64,000 nt of DNA from Siphonodentalium dalli (taxonomy: Eukaryota > Mollusca > Scaphopoda > Gadilida > Siphonodentaliidae). Below, in pieces: positions 47,210 through 59,267 of the stretch (position 1 is the first letter of the stretch; every line of letters begins with the position of its first letter). Below the pieces are notes generated by a model that saw nothing but the letters and a program-made list of their open reading frames with translations, did not search any database and was not told the origin of the DNA. The stretch lies in assembly GCA_032622095.1 (NCBI GenBank), contig CP136063.1, forward strand, positions 92,047,980 through 92,111,979. The letters run 5' to 3'. The position numbers and the translations under genes were made by a program.

Positions 47210-48191
47210 TAGATCATGCCATGAATCCCTACTATGGCCAACGCCCGTTGAGATCATATTCCACCAGTACAACCCCTTGGAATTCTGGTATGTTTTGACA
47301 GGGAACCTTATAAAGTCGAAAAAATAACGCTGGGAATACATTTCTTATATGTTATGTGTTTCTTAAAGATACGGACGGCGTTGGCGGTGGGTATGCTGTT
47401 AAAATATTCACCTCCGTCAATAACCGCCATAAGCAGAAAGAATAGTAAAATATAGACAGGCTTTGTTATTATACCAATCAGAATATGGCATAAAAAGTGT
47501 GTTATTGTCAAATGTTTTTCCTTTGTTATGTAAACAAAAGCAAAAAACGTTACAGAACCTGGCTTTTGTTTAGATCCTGATATGGTAAACATAAAGAGCG
47601 TTATTTGTTAATGTTTTCCTGATATGGAAATAATAAAGAGCGTTTATATCATTTGTATGTGATTAACCAATAGAATTGCGCTGTGTTATGTAAACAGAAG
47701 CAAAACTTCTGTAACACGAGCAGGTTCTTGTTTACGTACACCATCGTACGTCTTGACGACAATATACTATTTACGCGCTGATTATGTTTGGCATATGAAC
47801 AAAACTATATATGTTTTAATACTCCTTCTGTTGATGGCGATTTGAACAAATGTGAATATTTCTACAACGAACGCCGCCCGTGCCTTTAATAATGTACTTC
47901 ACTGTTGGTGAAGGTCCCAACTCGAACTTTTACGATTTAAATAAATTTCTGAGAGATTTTGCTTTGCGTCGCTTACAATTATGCAATTTCTCCTGGCTAA
48001 TTAATTCATTGTTTATTGCGATATCGGCTCAAAAATACCACATAAAAGCATGCAATTTTGAATTGGGACATTCTGTTTTCATAAACTTTATAAGGTTCCC
48101 TGTCAAAACTTCAAAAAGTTCCAAGGTTTTGTGCTAGTGGAGTATGATCTCTACGGGCGTTAGCAAGAGTAGAGATTCATGGCATGATCTA
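47210..48191. mobile_element. Foldback element, 9-bp TSD (copy with nested insertion)
   Basis: Starts TAGATCATGCCATGAATC and ends with its complement. The perfect 9-bp direct repeat ACGACCGAT flanks it (47201-47209 and 48192-48200). Without the nested element at 47363-47889 it is about 460 bp and matches 38477-38970. A 9-bp TSD points to a Mutator-like origin. Confidence 0.88.
47363..47889. mobile_element. TTAA-flanked MITE nested in foldback element
   Basis: TTAA at both ends (47363-47366, 47886-47889). Inner inverted ends AGATACGGACGGCGTT and AACGCCGCCCGTGCCT (three mismatches). A second copy is at 53050-53584. The minus-strand frame 47308-47592 crosses its border and is not a gene. Confidence 0.87.
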
Positions 48192-48589
48192 ACGACCGAT
48201 ATGCGAACAAATCGTTGAACATCCACCGGCCCGTTTGACACCAATATATTCAAACTGTTCTAAACCAAGTTTCCACCTCCCAGGCGAAAGTAAATGAAAA
48301 TTAGATGTGAGACTCTCGCAAAGGGACTAATAAATGGTCCCCCCCCCGCAGTGCAATTGGGCTATATTAATGGTAGCCATATTAACATATTTGTTTTTCG
48401 AAAGGAAAAAAACAATGATTACAAGCTCGAACAAAATTATACATGTTGCGAAAAACATTTCAGTAAAAACGAAAGTGTCAATGACACTGTATCTCAACTT
48501 GGGAAGGAGTTTATAGAATAGAATGACAAAGAAGAAGGAAAGCCAAAAAGTTACAGTAAAGGTCTTGTATTGTGTAGATGAAATTATTT

Positions 48590-49745
48590 TCATTTCAAAC
48601 ATTTCACCAATAAATGTGGGCTACATGGTGTCCAGATGGATTCAAAAATATGAGATCCGAGATGACTGCATGTTGGCAGCCATGTTTTATAACGAATTTC
48701 GGAAATAATCGATGACTCCAATCTAGAGGTCGCCATGGCCGCTGGCAGCCACGTTTTTAAATCGATGGCTCCCATTTAGAAGTCAACATGCAGATCCATA
48801 TAAAGTTTGGTGATGATCGGATGGTGGATGTGGCCTGTAGTGTGTGCCAAAGGATTTTAGTCATGCAAGGAGTAAAATCCAAGATAGCTGCCGGCGGCCA
48901 TGTTTTTAATCGAAAATTGTTAAAATTCGATGGCTCCCATCTAGAGGTGATCCCAAACATGCTGAAATGATCAAAACAATTCTCCGATAAATGCGGACTG
49001 TAGGCTGTGCCGATAGATTCAAATTTTAAATCCACGATGGCTGCTGAGGGCATGTCTTTTGAAGAATTTCGGAAACCATCGATGGCTCCCATCTAGAGGT
49101 CAGCCAGAATATGACGTTTGGTGATGATCGGATGAGAGATGTGACCTGTAGGGTGTGCCAAAGGATTTAGTCATAAAAAGAGTAAAATCCAAAATGGTTG
49201 CTGGCGGCCATGTTTTTCAACGAAATTTGGAAAATAAATTGGTGGCTCCCATCTAGTGGTCACCCCAAATATCCATACCAAGTGTGGTGGCGATTAGATG
49301 AGGCATGTTGTCTGTAGGGTGTGCCAAATGATTTAGTCATACAAAGAGTAAAATTCAAGATGGCTGCCGGCGGCCATGTTTTTCTTCGAAAATCGCTGAA
49401 ATTCTATAGCTCCCATATATAGAGGTGATCCTAAACATGCGTGTATATTTTGAAAACATTTCTCGCATAAATGCGGGCTGCATGGTGTGCCGATGGATTC
49501 AAATGTGAAATCCAAAATGGCTGCTGGCGGCCATGTTCTTAACGAATTTCGGAAAAGGATCGATGAATCCCATCTAGAGGTCACCCCGAAGATCTATGTG
49601 ATGTTTGGTGATGATCGGATGAGGGATGTTGCCTGTAGGGTGAGCTAAAGAAAATTTATGACGGACGGACGCGCGCGCGTACGCACGGGCGGACGACAAC
49701 CCATGACAATAGCTCAAACTTTACAATGTAAAGTTGAGCTAAAAA
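48590..49745. repeat. Repeated GATGGCTGCTGGCGGCCATG modules
   Basis: At least five diverged units combine TGGCTCCCATCTAGAGGTCA, TGATGATCGGATGAG and GGCTGCTGGCGGCCATG. The run ends in a GGACGGACG-rich stretch and a short hairpin (AGCTCAAACTTTACA...). Related modules lie inside the transposons at 18902 and 42197. Confidence 0.75.
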
Positions 49746-50063
49746 GGGGGATAACTCCACTAATAAAATTCACATCGAGCTCATAATCGCAGGTGTACAG
49801 GTTCGTATAGTGGTAAATAGCTGTGCCACGCTTCAAAAACATTGACCGGAAAATGTGTAGGAATACATCATGCTCGCATTAAAGTATGCATGTTACGAAC
49901 AATTTCTCAGTCGAAATAGGGGGATAACTCCACTACAAAAAAACCAGAGTGACCCCATAATCGCTGGCGCACATGTATACTAAATATATATGACAAGTTT
50001 CAAAATAATTCATTGAAAAAATTGTAATAGGAGTACAAGCTCGGACAAAGTTATGTCCACATA

Positions 50064-50197
50064 CGGTAATGCCCTAAATAATCGAAAGTGAGAGCTTTCC
50101 GATGAATGGCAACAAGCCATATTTCCGACTAAATCCTGAAAAATTACCCATAATTCTGCTGTGGTTAAGGAGTCGATTATTTAGTGCATTACTATAC
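50064..50197. mobile_element. Copy of the palindromic MITE with shortened left arm
   Basis: Begins CGGTAATGCCCTAAATAATC and ends with its complement before TA. Most of the left arm is deleted while the right arm is intact. Confidence 0.78.
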
Positions 50198-51935
50198 TGT
50201 TCGACAAACGGACAAGCATATTCATATTTACCCCATAACTTGGTTACGGGGGTATACTGAACAAATTAGTCAACTGCCATTTGCATTGGTCACCAGGTTT
50301 ACATCCCAACAATGCAGAGATCTCTCGAGTGTATCACGAACAGGAAGTTACAAATTGTTGACATAATCTGACTAAAAGCGGCCAGCAGAATAATTGGGCT
50401 TGCTTTTCAAAGTTCGGCCGAATTGCATCTGAAACCAGTTATTTATATCGATCACGTTAACGTAGCTAAGAATTTGGAAATCTTATATCGGGCTGACTTA
50501 ATCGGCCATTTTGTGAAAATAAATAAGAATACACTGAGGTTTTTTATGAATAAATCATAAAATGCTATATAAATATAAGAAATGAATGAAGTGGGTGCGT
50601 TTGTGTGTTATTGAGGATATGGCGCTGTGGTCGTTGGGGGCACAGGCCCCTGGACAAAATTACTAAAATACCAATATACTAGACTATACCAGTGTAAAGG
50701 TTCCAATGATCGATTTTGGCTAAAACCATACCAACTATCAAAAGTCTAATAAATTTTAGAAATCGATTATTGCATCCAAAATATCATCAGGTGTGACTTA
50801 TTGGCAATACAATTCCCTTTCGTTTGACATATAACTCGGCGAAATTGAACGAATCGAAGTCGAGATATCATATCGGAATCTACAGAAGAAATCGGGTCGT
50901 CAATCTCCCTGTCCGCTCAGATGCCTTTGACCTAGTTATAAAATCAATATTTTCGAGCAATAATTTGTCGCGAACGTGTTCATAAACTCAACATCCACTT
51001 AGTATATACATATACACCCGCACATGGCCATAAAGTCATTCCAGGTATGCATATACACCTCAAATTGATTTGTATTTATTTTTCATTTAATGTTTTTTTT
51101 TTTAGATTGAAATAAGCTCATTGATTAATTAAACAACAGTTTCTGTTGTTTTGTTTCAATCAAAATTTTGAAAACCAAAACCGCAGTTATAACTTCCGCT
51201 ACACTGATTCCATAGGAGTACCGCGATTCATCTCACCAGATTTGATTAAAATCGTCCAGTGGTCTGAGAGAACAATCAGAAGAATGTTGTTCATGTGGTT
51301 CGGGCGTTTCGCGGCGAAGATTTCCGGCGGATCGCCATGAGAATTATAAGCCAAACCATCAATGCCTGCTAATCCCCTCGCTTCACATCGCGGCGGAAAA
51401 ATGAATGTCCGCAATTCGCGGCAATATCTCGCTTAAAAAAGGCCCGTCGCAATGAGCGGAACGAGGCTGCATAAGGTTGGGTGGATAGCAGAGAACCTGG
51501 GAAGTCCAGTATCCTCAGATAGGCTCCTTTCACAATATTAACTCTTGACCATGATTCGTTTACCTCACATTTCAGCCTGTTCTCCAGCAAATTACCTGCT
51601 TATAATTGAATTTATTTTAGGTAGGTAATGTGCTTATAATCGCCCAATTTTGAGTCGATAATGAGCTTAAAGTGAGAGCGTTATAATCACATTATCGACT
51701 CATAAAGAGGTGATTCTAAGCAGATTGTCTGCGGACAATGAAACAAATAAGTCAAATCACGACATTTCATGTGTACGCTCTTTAAGATTTGAATTCCCTG
51801 TGATCCGCGCCATAAAACGAAATAACGGATATGAGTCCTTTACCTACTTATTTCAAAATAAAAGAATCACATTGTGTACCAATTTCACAGTACAGGTCGA
51901 TTGTGTGCGTTTTGCCGAGGAAATATGTTGCACAT

Positions 51936-51999
51936 GAAGATGGATAACTCTAAAATCAAGTGGTATAATAACCACTTAATTTTAGAGTTATCCATCTTC
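51936..51999. ncRNA. 64-nt hairpin with 29-bp arms
   Basis: GAAGATGGATAACTCTAAAA... folds on itself with one mismatch and a 6-base loop (ATAATA). It has the size of a compact small-RNA precursor or a minimal MITE. No other copy seen in the window. Confidence 0.3.
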
Positions 52000-52213
52000 A
52001 TCCGCAAGGCCGACTGTTTGACCACGTGTTCTGTGCCACATATTATTGACATCTCGAGAAATAACAAACTTCAAAAATAGATATCTGATCACTCTCAGCT
52101 TTGTTGGGTGGGTTCCTCGACTCGAATCAAATATTTTTACACCCGAAGCCAAATAAATAGTAATTGAGGGGCGCTTAATCGGATTGAGCACCTTTAATAG
52201 GGGCTTTTCTATA

Positions 52214-52537
52214 TTATCTCCGGAAATCACATTTCACAAGTTTATAGTTTGCACAACTGATATAGTTAGCGATCCACTTATGTCGCTTGCATATGAATTG
52301 CATATGAATTAAGTCAACATGTGCACGAGAACTAAAATCCTTGGAAAGAATAGGTTTTACCACAACCCCTTTTGTTGTCACTCGCTTCCTCTTCTCTTGG
52401 CACTGGAGACAGCCATACTTGAACAGGTTTAGTACTTTCTGTGTGATATTGGCATACTTCTTATTTGTCGCTGTAATCATATTGTCTCCAACACCATTGT
52501 CAGTTGATCTATGCTCTTTGTTAACCAATTTCACCAC
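52214..52537 (-). pseudogene. Integrase-domain relic (KRBA2/Ginger/Gypsy-like)
   Basis: Minus-strand frame of about 107 codons with a CxxCxxKRKR zinc-finger end followed by TKGVVVKPILSKDFSSRAHV, DLIHMQ and KWIANY. This matches the zinc-binding to catalytic-core junction of integrases as found in KRAB-A-domain-2-like genes and Ginger or Gypsy-type elements. Similarity stops after KWIANY and no further DDE residues are seen, so it is a broken fragment. Recognised from memory of the motif, not by search. Confidence 0.6.
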
Positions 52538-53049
52538 TTACTGTGGTATTTGAGCACATATGAGGCCACCGATCCGGCCTTCCCCAATATCCATCACAAT
52601 TACACTATACAGTAAGCCTTTACAACGGGAAGGACGGGCCGGCGTATATATATGATACATGCGCAATTCACAACAGAGAGGGGAGAGGAGTTCTCGGCGC
52701 ACTTGCCAGTCGTTCTAAAGCATGGACGAACCGTTTTATTCACACATCATTGAAGACGATTGATAGACATATTACTATAAAAAAAAAACCAAAAAACAAA
52801 CAAACATGGCGTATTATGTAAACTGTCGTGAGGTCAGAGTTTGGTTTATAAATATGATCATCCTTAATTTTGTACGACATCTAATTCTGGCTTGATTTCG
52901 CTCGAAGTTATATATAGTATTTTGCACGTGAGCGCTAGGAACAATTCTCCGCCTACATATAAAAAAGGCTAATTATAATCATGGAGACAGTAGGACTAAC
53001 ATGTCAGTGATCAACATTATAAGTCATATTCAAACATATATATGTAGGT

Positions 53050-53584
53050 TATAAGATACGGGCGGCGTTGGCGGTGGGTATGCTGTTAAAATATTCAGCT
53101 CCGTCAACAACCGCCATAAACAGAAAGAATAGTAAAATATAGACAGACCTTGTTCTTATACCAATCAGAAATATGGCATAAACAGTATGTTATTGTCAAA
53201 TGTTTTCCTTTGTTATGTAAACAAAAGCAAAAAAACAAAACGTTACAGAACCTGGCTTTTGTTTTGATCCGGATATGGTACACATAAAGAGCGTTATTTG
53301 TTACTGTTTTCCTGGTATGGAAATAATAACTTGAAGAGCGTTTATATCATTTGTGTGCGATTAACCAATAGAATTGCGCTGTGTTATCTAAACAGAAGCA
53401 AAACTTCTGTAACACGAGATTTGTGTTTACGTACACCATCGTACGTCTTGACGACAATATACTATTTACGCGCTGATTATGTTTGGCATATGAACAAAAC
53501 TATATATATTTTAATATTCCTTCCGTTGATGGCGATTTGAACAAATATGAATATTTCTGCAACGAACACCGCCCGTGCCTTTAA
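53050..53584. mobile_element. Second copy of the AGATACGG TTAA-type MITE
   Basis: About 90% identical by eye to 47363-47889 from AGATACGGGCGGCGTT to GCCCGTGCCTTTAA. The right TTAA is intact; the left is TATA. Confidence 0.85.
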
Positions 53585-54734
53585 ACTGGTAATAAAAATT
53601 AACACTTTAGATATGTATGTGCTGTGGGGACGGTGAATCACATGGTACAGATGCGAAGTATACTGCGCCTTCACTGGAGTATCGTCATCGTATGAGTTAT
53701 TTCACATCAGTGTCCGGTGGTACATAAGATAGTAGATAGAGTTTGATGTGTTCCCGGATCTGGGACAATATTCCATTCCCCGTTGTTTGTATATATAGTT
53801 AATTGTATAGTGATAGGCACGGTGTACAGGAGAGATATATAATATGATGAACACGAGCATACACACATAATTAACAAGCTCATACCTTAATTGCTGATGA
53901 CTGGTTGCACTCATTGTACAACACAGGTATGAGTAGAAGAATAGAATAATCCAGTAACAGTAGCGTGATACACGCTATAGTGAACGTATAGATAACATGG
54001 ATATCATGATACATCAGACCTACACGATACCACCGACACTAGAAAATAACTACCCGTTCTCGAGAGCGGGGACTTCACTTCTCCTCGAACCTTGCTGCCA
54101 CCAACATATCTATATAACCTATACATATAGTGCTTACCGACAGAGACTTATATAAAATATAAAAGTTATCAAATCTTCTGGACTCTTGATTGTTCCCGTA
54201 CACTGCCAATTCTACCTTCACCACTATGCTATGGGACATCAGCACACTCAAACACTTCATATGTTTGGAGATAGTACATGTACTTATGTGGAGTCTTTTT
54301 TGTGGAAGTACATTCTTCGATTAATTCTCTAATTGTTTTCTAATATTCCTCTTTTGGAATTAACACACGCTTGTTGTTTACATAACTGTAGATTCTCTCG
54401 AAAAGTAGTTTTTGTTTCTAGATCATCCTTTATGAAATGTGAACCATGTCCGTTACATGTTCCTTCTATATGATCAACTAAGCTTCAGTTGATTACATTG
54501 TATAAATTACAAAGAAGAGGTGGTAGAAAACTCATGGGTTCCTTGTCATAATAAGTATATTTCAGTGCACATATAGATCACATAGTGACAATGTATCGGA
54601 GACACAAGAAGTCATTTGTTAGTTAATTAGTTAGTTGCTTATTGTTAGTTAGTTAATTGTGTTTCAGCTAATATGTCTAGAAATGCCCATTTTTTCAGTT
54701 ATTATGTATAATAACCTCACATGTCAGGTATTCG

Positions 54735-55285
54735 AGAATTCTATTTACGAGATTGCGAATCAGCAATCATAGATGGAAATTGAAAAGGGGAGACGCAAAC
54801 AGCCCCCACTACCCGTTAAAAAAGATAATGTACTGTGTGTAAATGTAAACAAATTGAAACAGAATATCATTTTATATTAGAATGTACAGCCTACAAAAGT
54901 ATGCGTGATACATACTTTAGGGACATAACGACAGAGTTGCCACATTTGTTCAAATATGACGAATTATGAGAAATTTAGATTTATTATGAAAAATGAACAC
55001 AAAGCAACCACTAATGTTATATGTGACATGATCCGGTCTTTCTTCACATCTCGGGGTCCCAATAAAAGCTAGTCAATTAATAATTTATGGCAGATGAATT
55101 CAATGTTACGAAAAAAAGATTTTGTTTTCGTTAGAATGCTACATTGTACATGTATATGAATATATGTTACTCAGCTCATACATTGTTAAATTGTTCTCAA
55201 ATTGAATGTATTTTATTCATGTTTGCAACTGTCTATTTGGGTGTATTTTGCATTAAATCTTATCTTACGTTATCTTATCTTATAT
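54735..55285 (+). mobile_element. 3' end of a second non-LTR retrotransposon
   Basis: Plus-strand pieces read TRLRISNHRWKLKRG, then HFILECTAYKSMRDTYF, then MIRSFFTSRG, the C-terminus of a LINE ORF2 broken by frameshifts. The fragment ends in a CTTAT/CTTAC microsatellite tail (about 55256-55285). Only the last ~550 bp is present, as in 5'-truncated insertions. Confidence 0.72.
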
Positions 55286-55680
55286 ATAAATTATGATATA
55301 AATGTATTGGTTTCATGAATGCACCAGCTTAGAATTCCGCTAAAACAAATTATTACAACTGCGGTAAAATATTATCACTGCAGGTTTTCATTCACCACAC
55401 CAGAAAGTCTATAAATGAGGACCAAAAATCTAATAATCGGATTAAATACACACCCGATACTTCGCAATACGACCTTTAGTCTCTATTTCAACTGAGAGAT
55501 ACTTCATCAGCAATGTTAGCTGTTATATTATGCATTGTGTCCCGCAATAAAATCCGCAAGAGTGGGCCAGTCACTGTTCACACCTAAAAGTCGAAAGCAA
55601 TTAACGCGGTCATAAAAGTTAGATACTGCAACAATGAGACTTCGGCGAACACATACATCCTGAAAAAGGTGTAACCGGTA
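55285..55680. repeat. Dispersed ~450-bp repeat, copy 2
   Basis: Diverged copy of 32541-33005, directly after the LINE fragment ending at 55285. Confidence 0.72.
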
Positions 55681-55689
55681 CATAATAAA

Positions 55690-57700
55690 GCATCTATATT
55701 TGCGAATGTCTGTCTGTCTGTCTGTGTTCTATAGAAATTCACAGGGGACCACCTAGATGGCACAAAATGGGTCTAATAGGGGTAACTTTTTACGAGAAAG
55801 ATAATGGCGAGGGTTAGAATTTTCTAAAATGACGCCGTTGTTGTCAGGGGCAGAAAAGGGGGAGGGGCAGAAAAAAACTTTTGTCGCCGATTGCCTTCAA
55901 ACTTATATATAATCATCCCCATAATATGAGGAATCTAATGGTGTGGTTTAAATATGTCAAAAGTCGCGCCGTTCGCGTCAGGGGTGTCCGGAAGGGGAGA
56001 GGGCACCAAAATTGATCAAAATAATTTTAGCGCCGAATTCCATCAAATTGATGCACATTCTTCTGAGATCTTCTCCATGATACAAGGAATCTTATTGTGT
56101 GATTTAAAGATGCCAAATTTGTGTCGTTGGGATGAGAGATTTGGGGGGGGGTGGGTGCATGGTACTAAGAATTGGTTTAGTCGCCGATTGCCATGAAACA
56201 TATACAAATTCATCCCCATGGTATGAGGTGTCTAATGGCGTGGCTTAAAGCTGTCAAAAGTCGCGTCTTTCGAGTCAGGGGTGCACTGACAGGGAGAGGG
56301 GCACCAAAATTGATACACAATATTTTTAGCACCAATTTCCACCAAATTGATACACATTCTTATCCATGATATGAGGAATCTCATCGTGTGATTTTAAAGA
56401 CGTCATATTGGTGCTGCTTTGGTGAGTGATGGGGGTGGTGTGGGGTTTTGTCGCGGATTAGCACCAAACTTACAAATAATAATCTCCATGATAACAGGAG
56501 TCTAATTGTGTGGTTTAAAGATGTCAAAAGTGGGGCCATTCGAGTCAGGGGTACCTAGAGTGTGAGAGGGACACACACATTGATAAACAATATGTTTAGC
56601 GCCGATTTCCACCTGATTGATGCATATTCTTCTCCGTGATACGAATAAACTAATCGTATGGTTTAAATGCGCCAAATTGGTGCCTTTTGGGTGAGAGATA
56701 TGCAATGGTGGCCCTAAATTTGATTCGAATTTGTATACTCGCCAATTTTCATAAATTTATATATATATTCATCTCTATAATGAGTCTAAGTGTGTGGTTT
56801 AATTTGTGCCGATTGAGTCCGAAATAGGGACGGGAGGGTCACCAAAAACGTATAAAAATATGTTTAGTGCCAATTACCATCAAACTCATACACGTTCTTC
56901 TCAAATGATACAATGAATACAATATTTGCGCATATATGTCTGTGTTCTATATATAACTTTAAGGGTACAATCGAGATGGCACCAAGGCGGTCTAACAGGG
57001 GTAACTTTTTACGAGTAAGATAATGGTGCAGGTTAAAATTTTCTAAAGTGACGTTGTTGGTGTCAGCAGCGGAGCGGAGGGGCTATTTTTAGCGCAGATT
57101 TCGACCAAATTGTTATATTATTCTTCTCCGTGATACGAGGAATATAAACGTGTGATTTAAAGACGCGAAATTGGTGCCGTTTGCGTGAGAGATTGGGGGG
57201 GGGGGTAATAACTATGATAAGAATTTGCTTATTTGCCGATTACCACCAAACTTATATATAATCATCTCCATTATATAATGCATGCATGAGTCTAATATAC
57301 ATGGTTTAAATATGACAAAAGTGGCGCGGTTCAAGTCATGCATGAGGGGAGTTGCACCGAAGTTGACACAAATATATTTAGCACTGATTCCACCAAATTC
57401 ACGCACGTTCTTCTCTAATGATATGATGAATTAAATCACATTTGGGGTCGTTTGGGTCATGGATGGCGAGAGGAGATTCACTAGCATTTATAATATTGTT
57501 CAATTCGCCAATATCCAAGAAAGTTATATATAGTCATCTCCCAGGCCATCTCCATGTCGTTCTAAGGAGTTTTTGGCATTCCAATTTCACAATCTCGACA
57601 AATGGTGACCGAATTAAGTCACTTGAAAAATTATGTCTTCTCAACTGTCATATTTATATGGGGATGGAAATCAGGGCATTCCTATAACGATCTAGCAACA
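55690..57700. repeat. Diverged ~285-bp tandem array, about 6 units
   Basis: Units begin near 55880, 56175, 56450, 56735, 57235 and 57510. They share GTCGCCGATTGCC, CATGATATGAGG, GTGTGGTTTAAA and TTTTAGCGCCGATT. Short G runs occur in several units. No coding frame persists through it. Confidence 0.78.
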
Positions 57701-58740
57701 CAGATACATAGAAGAAAGCATTAAAAGTATATTTATATCAATCTATTTAAGAGATACATATATTCATTCGAACCGAGGGACCTTGAATCGTCAGAGGATT
57801 GCATATTAGAATGGCTCATGTATATATTATAACACGATTGTGTCTGTCCCATTCAATAGAGTTTCAACAAAAAAAGTTACAATTGCCTAGAGATATGGAA
57901 ATGTAGAGCAGGCCTGTTCAAAAATAGTGGTCACAGTGTGCAGTCAAATATGGTTACTTCTGAGATAAAGGAAAACGCAGTCTGTAGCACATGACTTTTC
58001 AGGATCCTCCAATAGTGACATCTGACAAGGGCATATCTGCCCGATACAGAGGATATCTTTCATTTTTTTTAGAACAGACCCATCGCCTAACATAAACAAC
58101 TCAAAATCCTGCTGCGTCGGGCACATGTAGCTGCTATACCAACATAACATCATTTATTTTAAACTGAAAATGATTATCCAGAAAATAGCACCAGAACAGA
58201 GGAGCACCTAGACATATATTTAAAACATCTGTATCTGCATGAAGATATGATAAACTAGATTTATTGATTGATTGATTGATTGATACATCTCTATGTAAAA
58301 CACAATTGTCATCTTTTATTTTTTCGAACTTATGTGTTTCTGATGTTCATGTTCCATGCTATAACGTCTGAAGTATACGCAGTTGTAAATAAATAAATAC
58401 TTCTTTATTGGTGGGACGGATTAAACGCGATAAACAAAATTATAATCGCTCTGACCTGACAAGGTGAGACACTTCTTATATTCCAAGTGTAAGAATCATA
58501 TTTTGTGATGCCATTTGGATATACAATTTATGACAATACATGTAACACTTTGAGAGCAAGAGTATTCTCTATTCCCACCGAATATCCACAGAGGGTTTCA
58601 CATCACTTTAAACTGGGCAACGCCGGGTAACCCTGCTAGTATTTCATAAAATAGCTCATATCCCCATAGATCAACTGACACCGCCAGATCAGCCTGGCAG
58701 AATACATGCACCAGGGCGTAATAAGCTCTTTGTACAATGT

Positions 58741-58885
58741 ATACAAGAAAACCAAATTAATGCCAGAAATGGTAACGCGCTCAAGATCTTATATTATATA
58801 CCCATTATTGTAATTATAGAATATAAACTATATTGGTTTCGCGAATGACCAACTCAGAATTCCGTTAAAATAACAATAACAACCG
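58741..58885. repeat. Dispersed repeat, partial copy 3
   Basis: Matches the first ~150 bp of 32541-33005 (ACAAGAAAACCA... CAGAATTCCGTTAAAA). Confidence 0.65.
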
Positions 58886-59267
58886 GCACCTAATTAACGA
58901 ACCGGCAGCCGACTCGGCCGTCTCCGACCACAACCCCCAGTGGGCTGCAGAACGAAAAATGTCTATAAAAGTTGAAATATAAGACTTACAAATTATCTTT
59001 TTAATTTCTTTTATTTGTAATTGGCATAGCTTATGACACACCAAAAATCAACATTATTGACATAATGTTAACGACAATAAACGAAATTGAAATTCCCTAC
59101 TATACACCTTTTACCAGACTCGGCCTCCGGTCGCAGTTCGACTTTTAATCCTCTCAAAAATTCCCATTATATAAATAAAACACCCATGCGCCCAGGCGAA
59201 ACAAGAATCTCTACATTAGTATACACGCGGAGCGCGCGTAATAAGGGCAGTGAATTGAGCCGCACAA

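Noticed and set aside
47123-47341. 72-codon minus frame near the sulfotransferase promoter
   Set aside because: Lies across the end of the 9-bp-TSD foldback element, whose other copy shows the same sequence at 38.5 kb.
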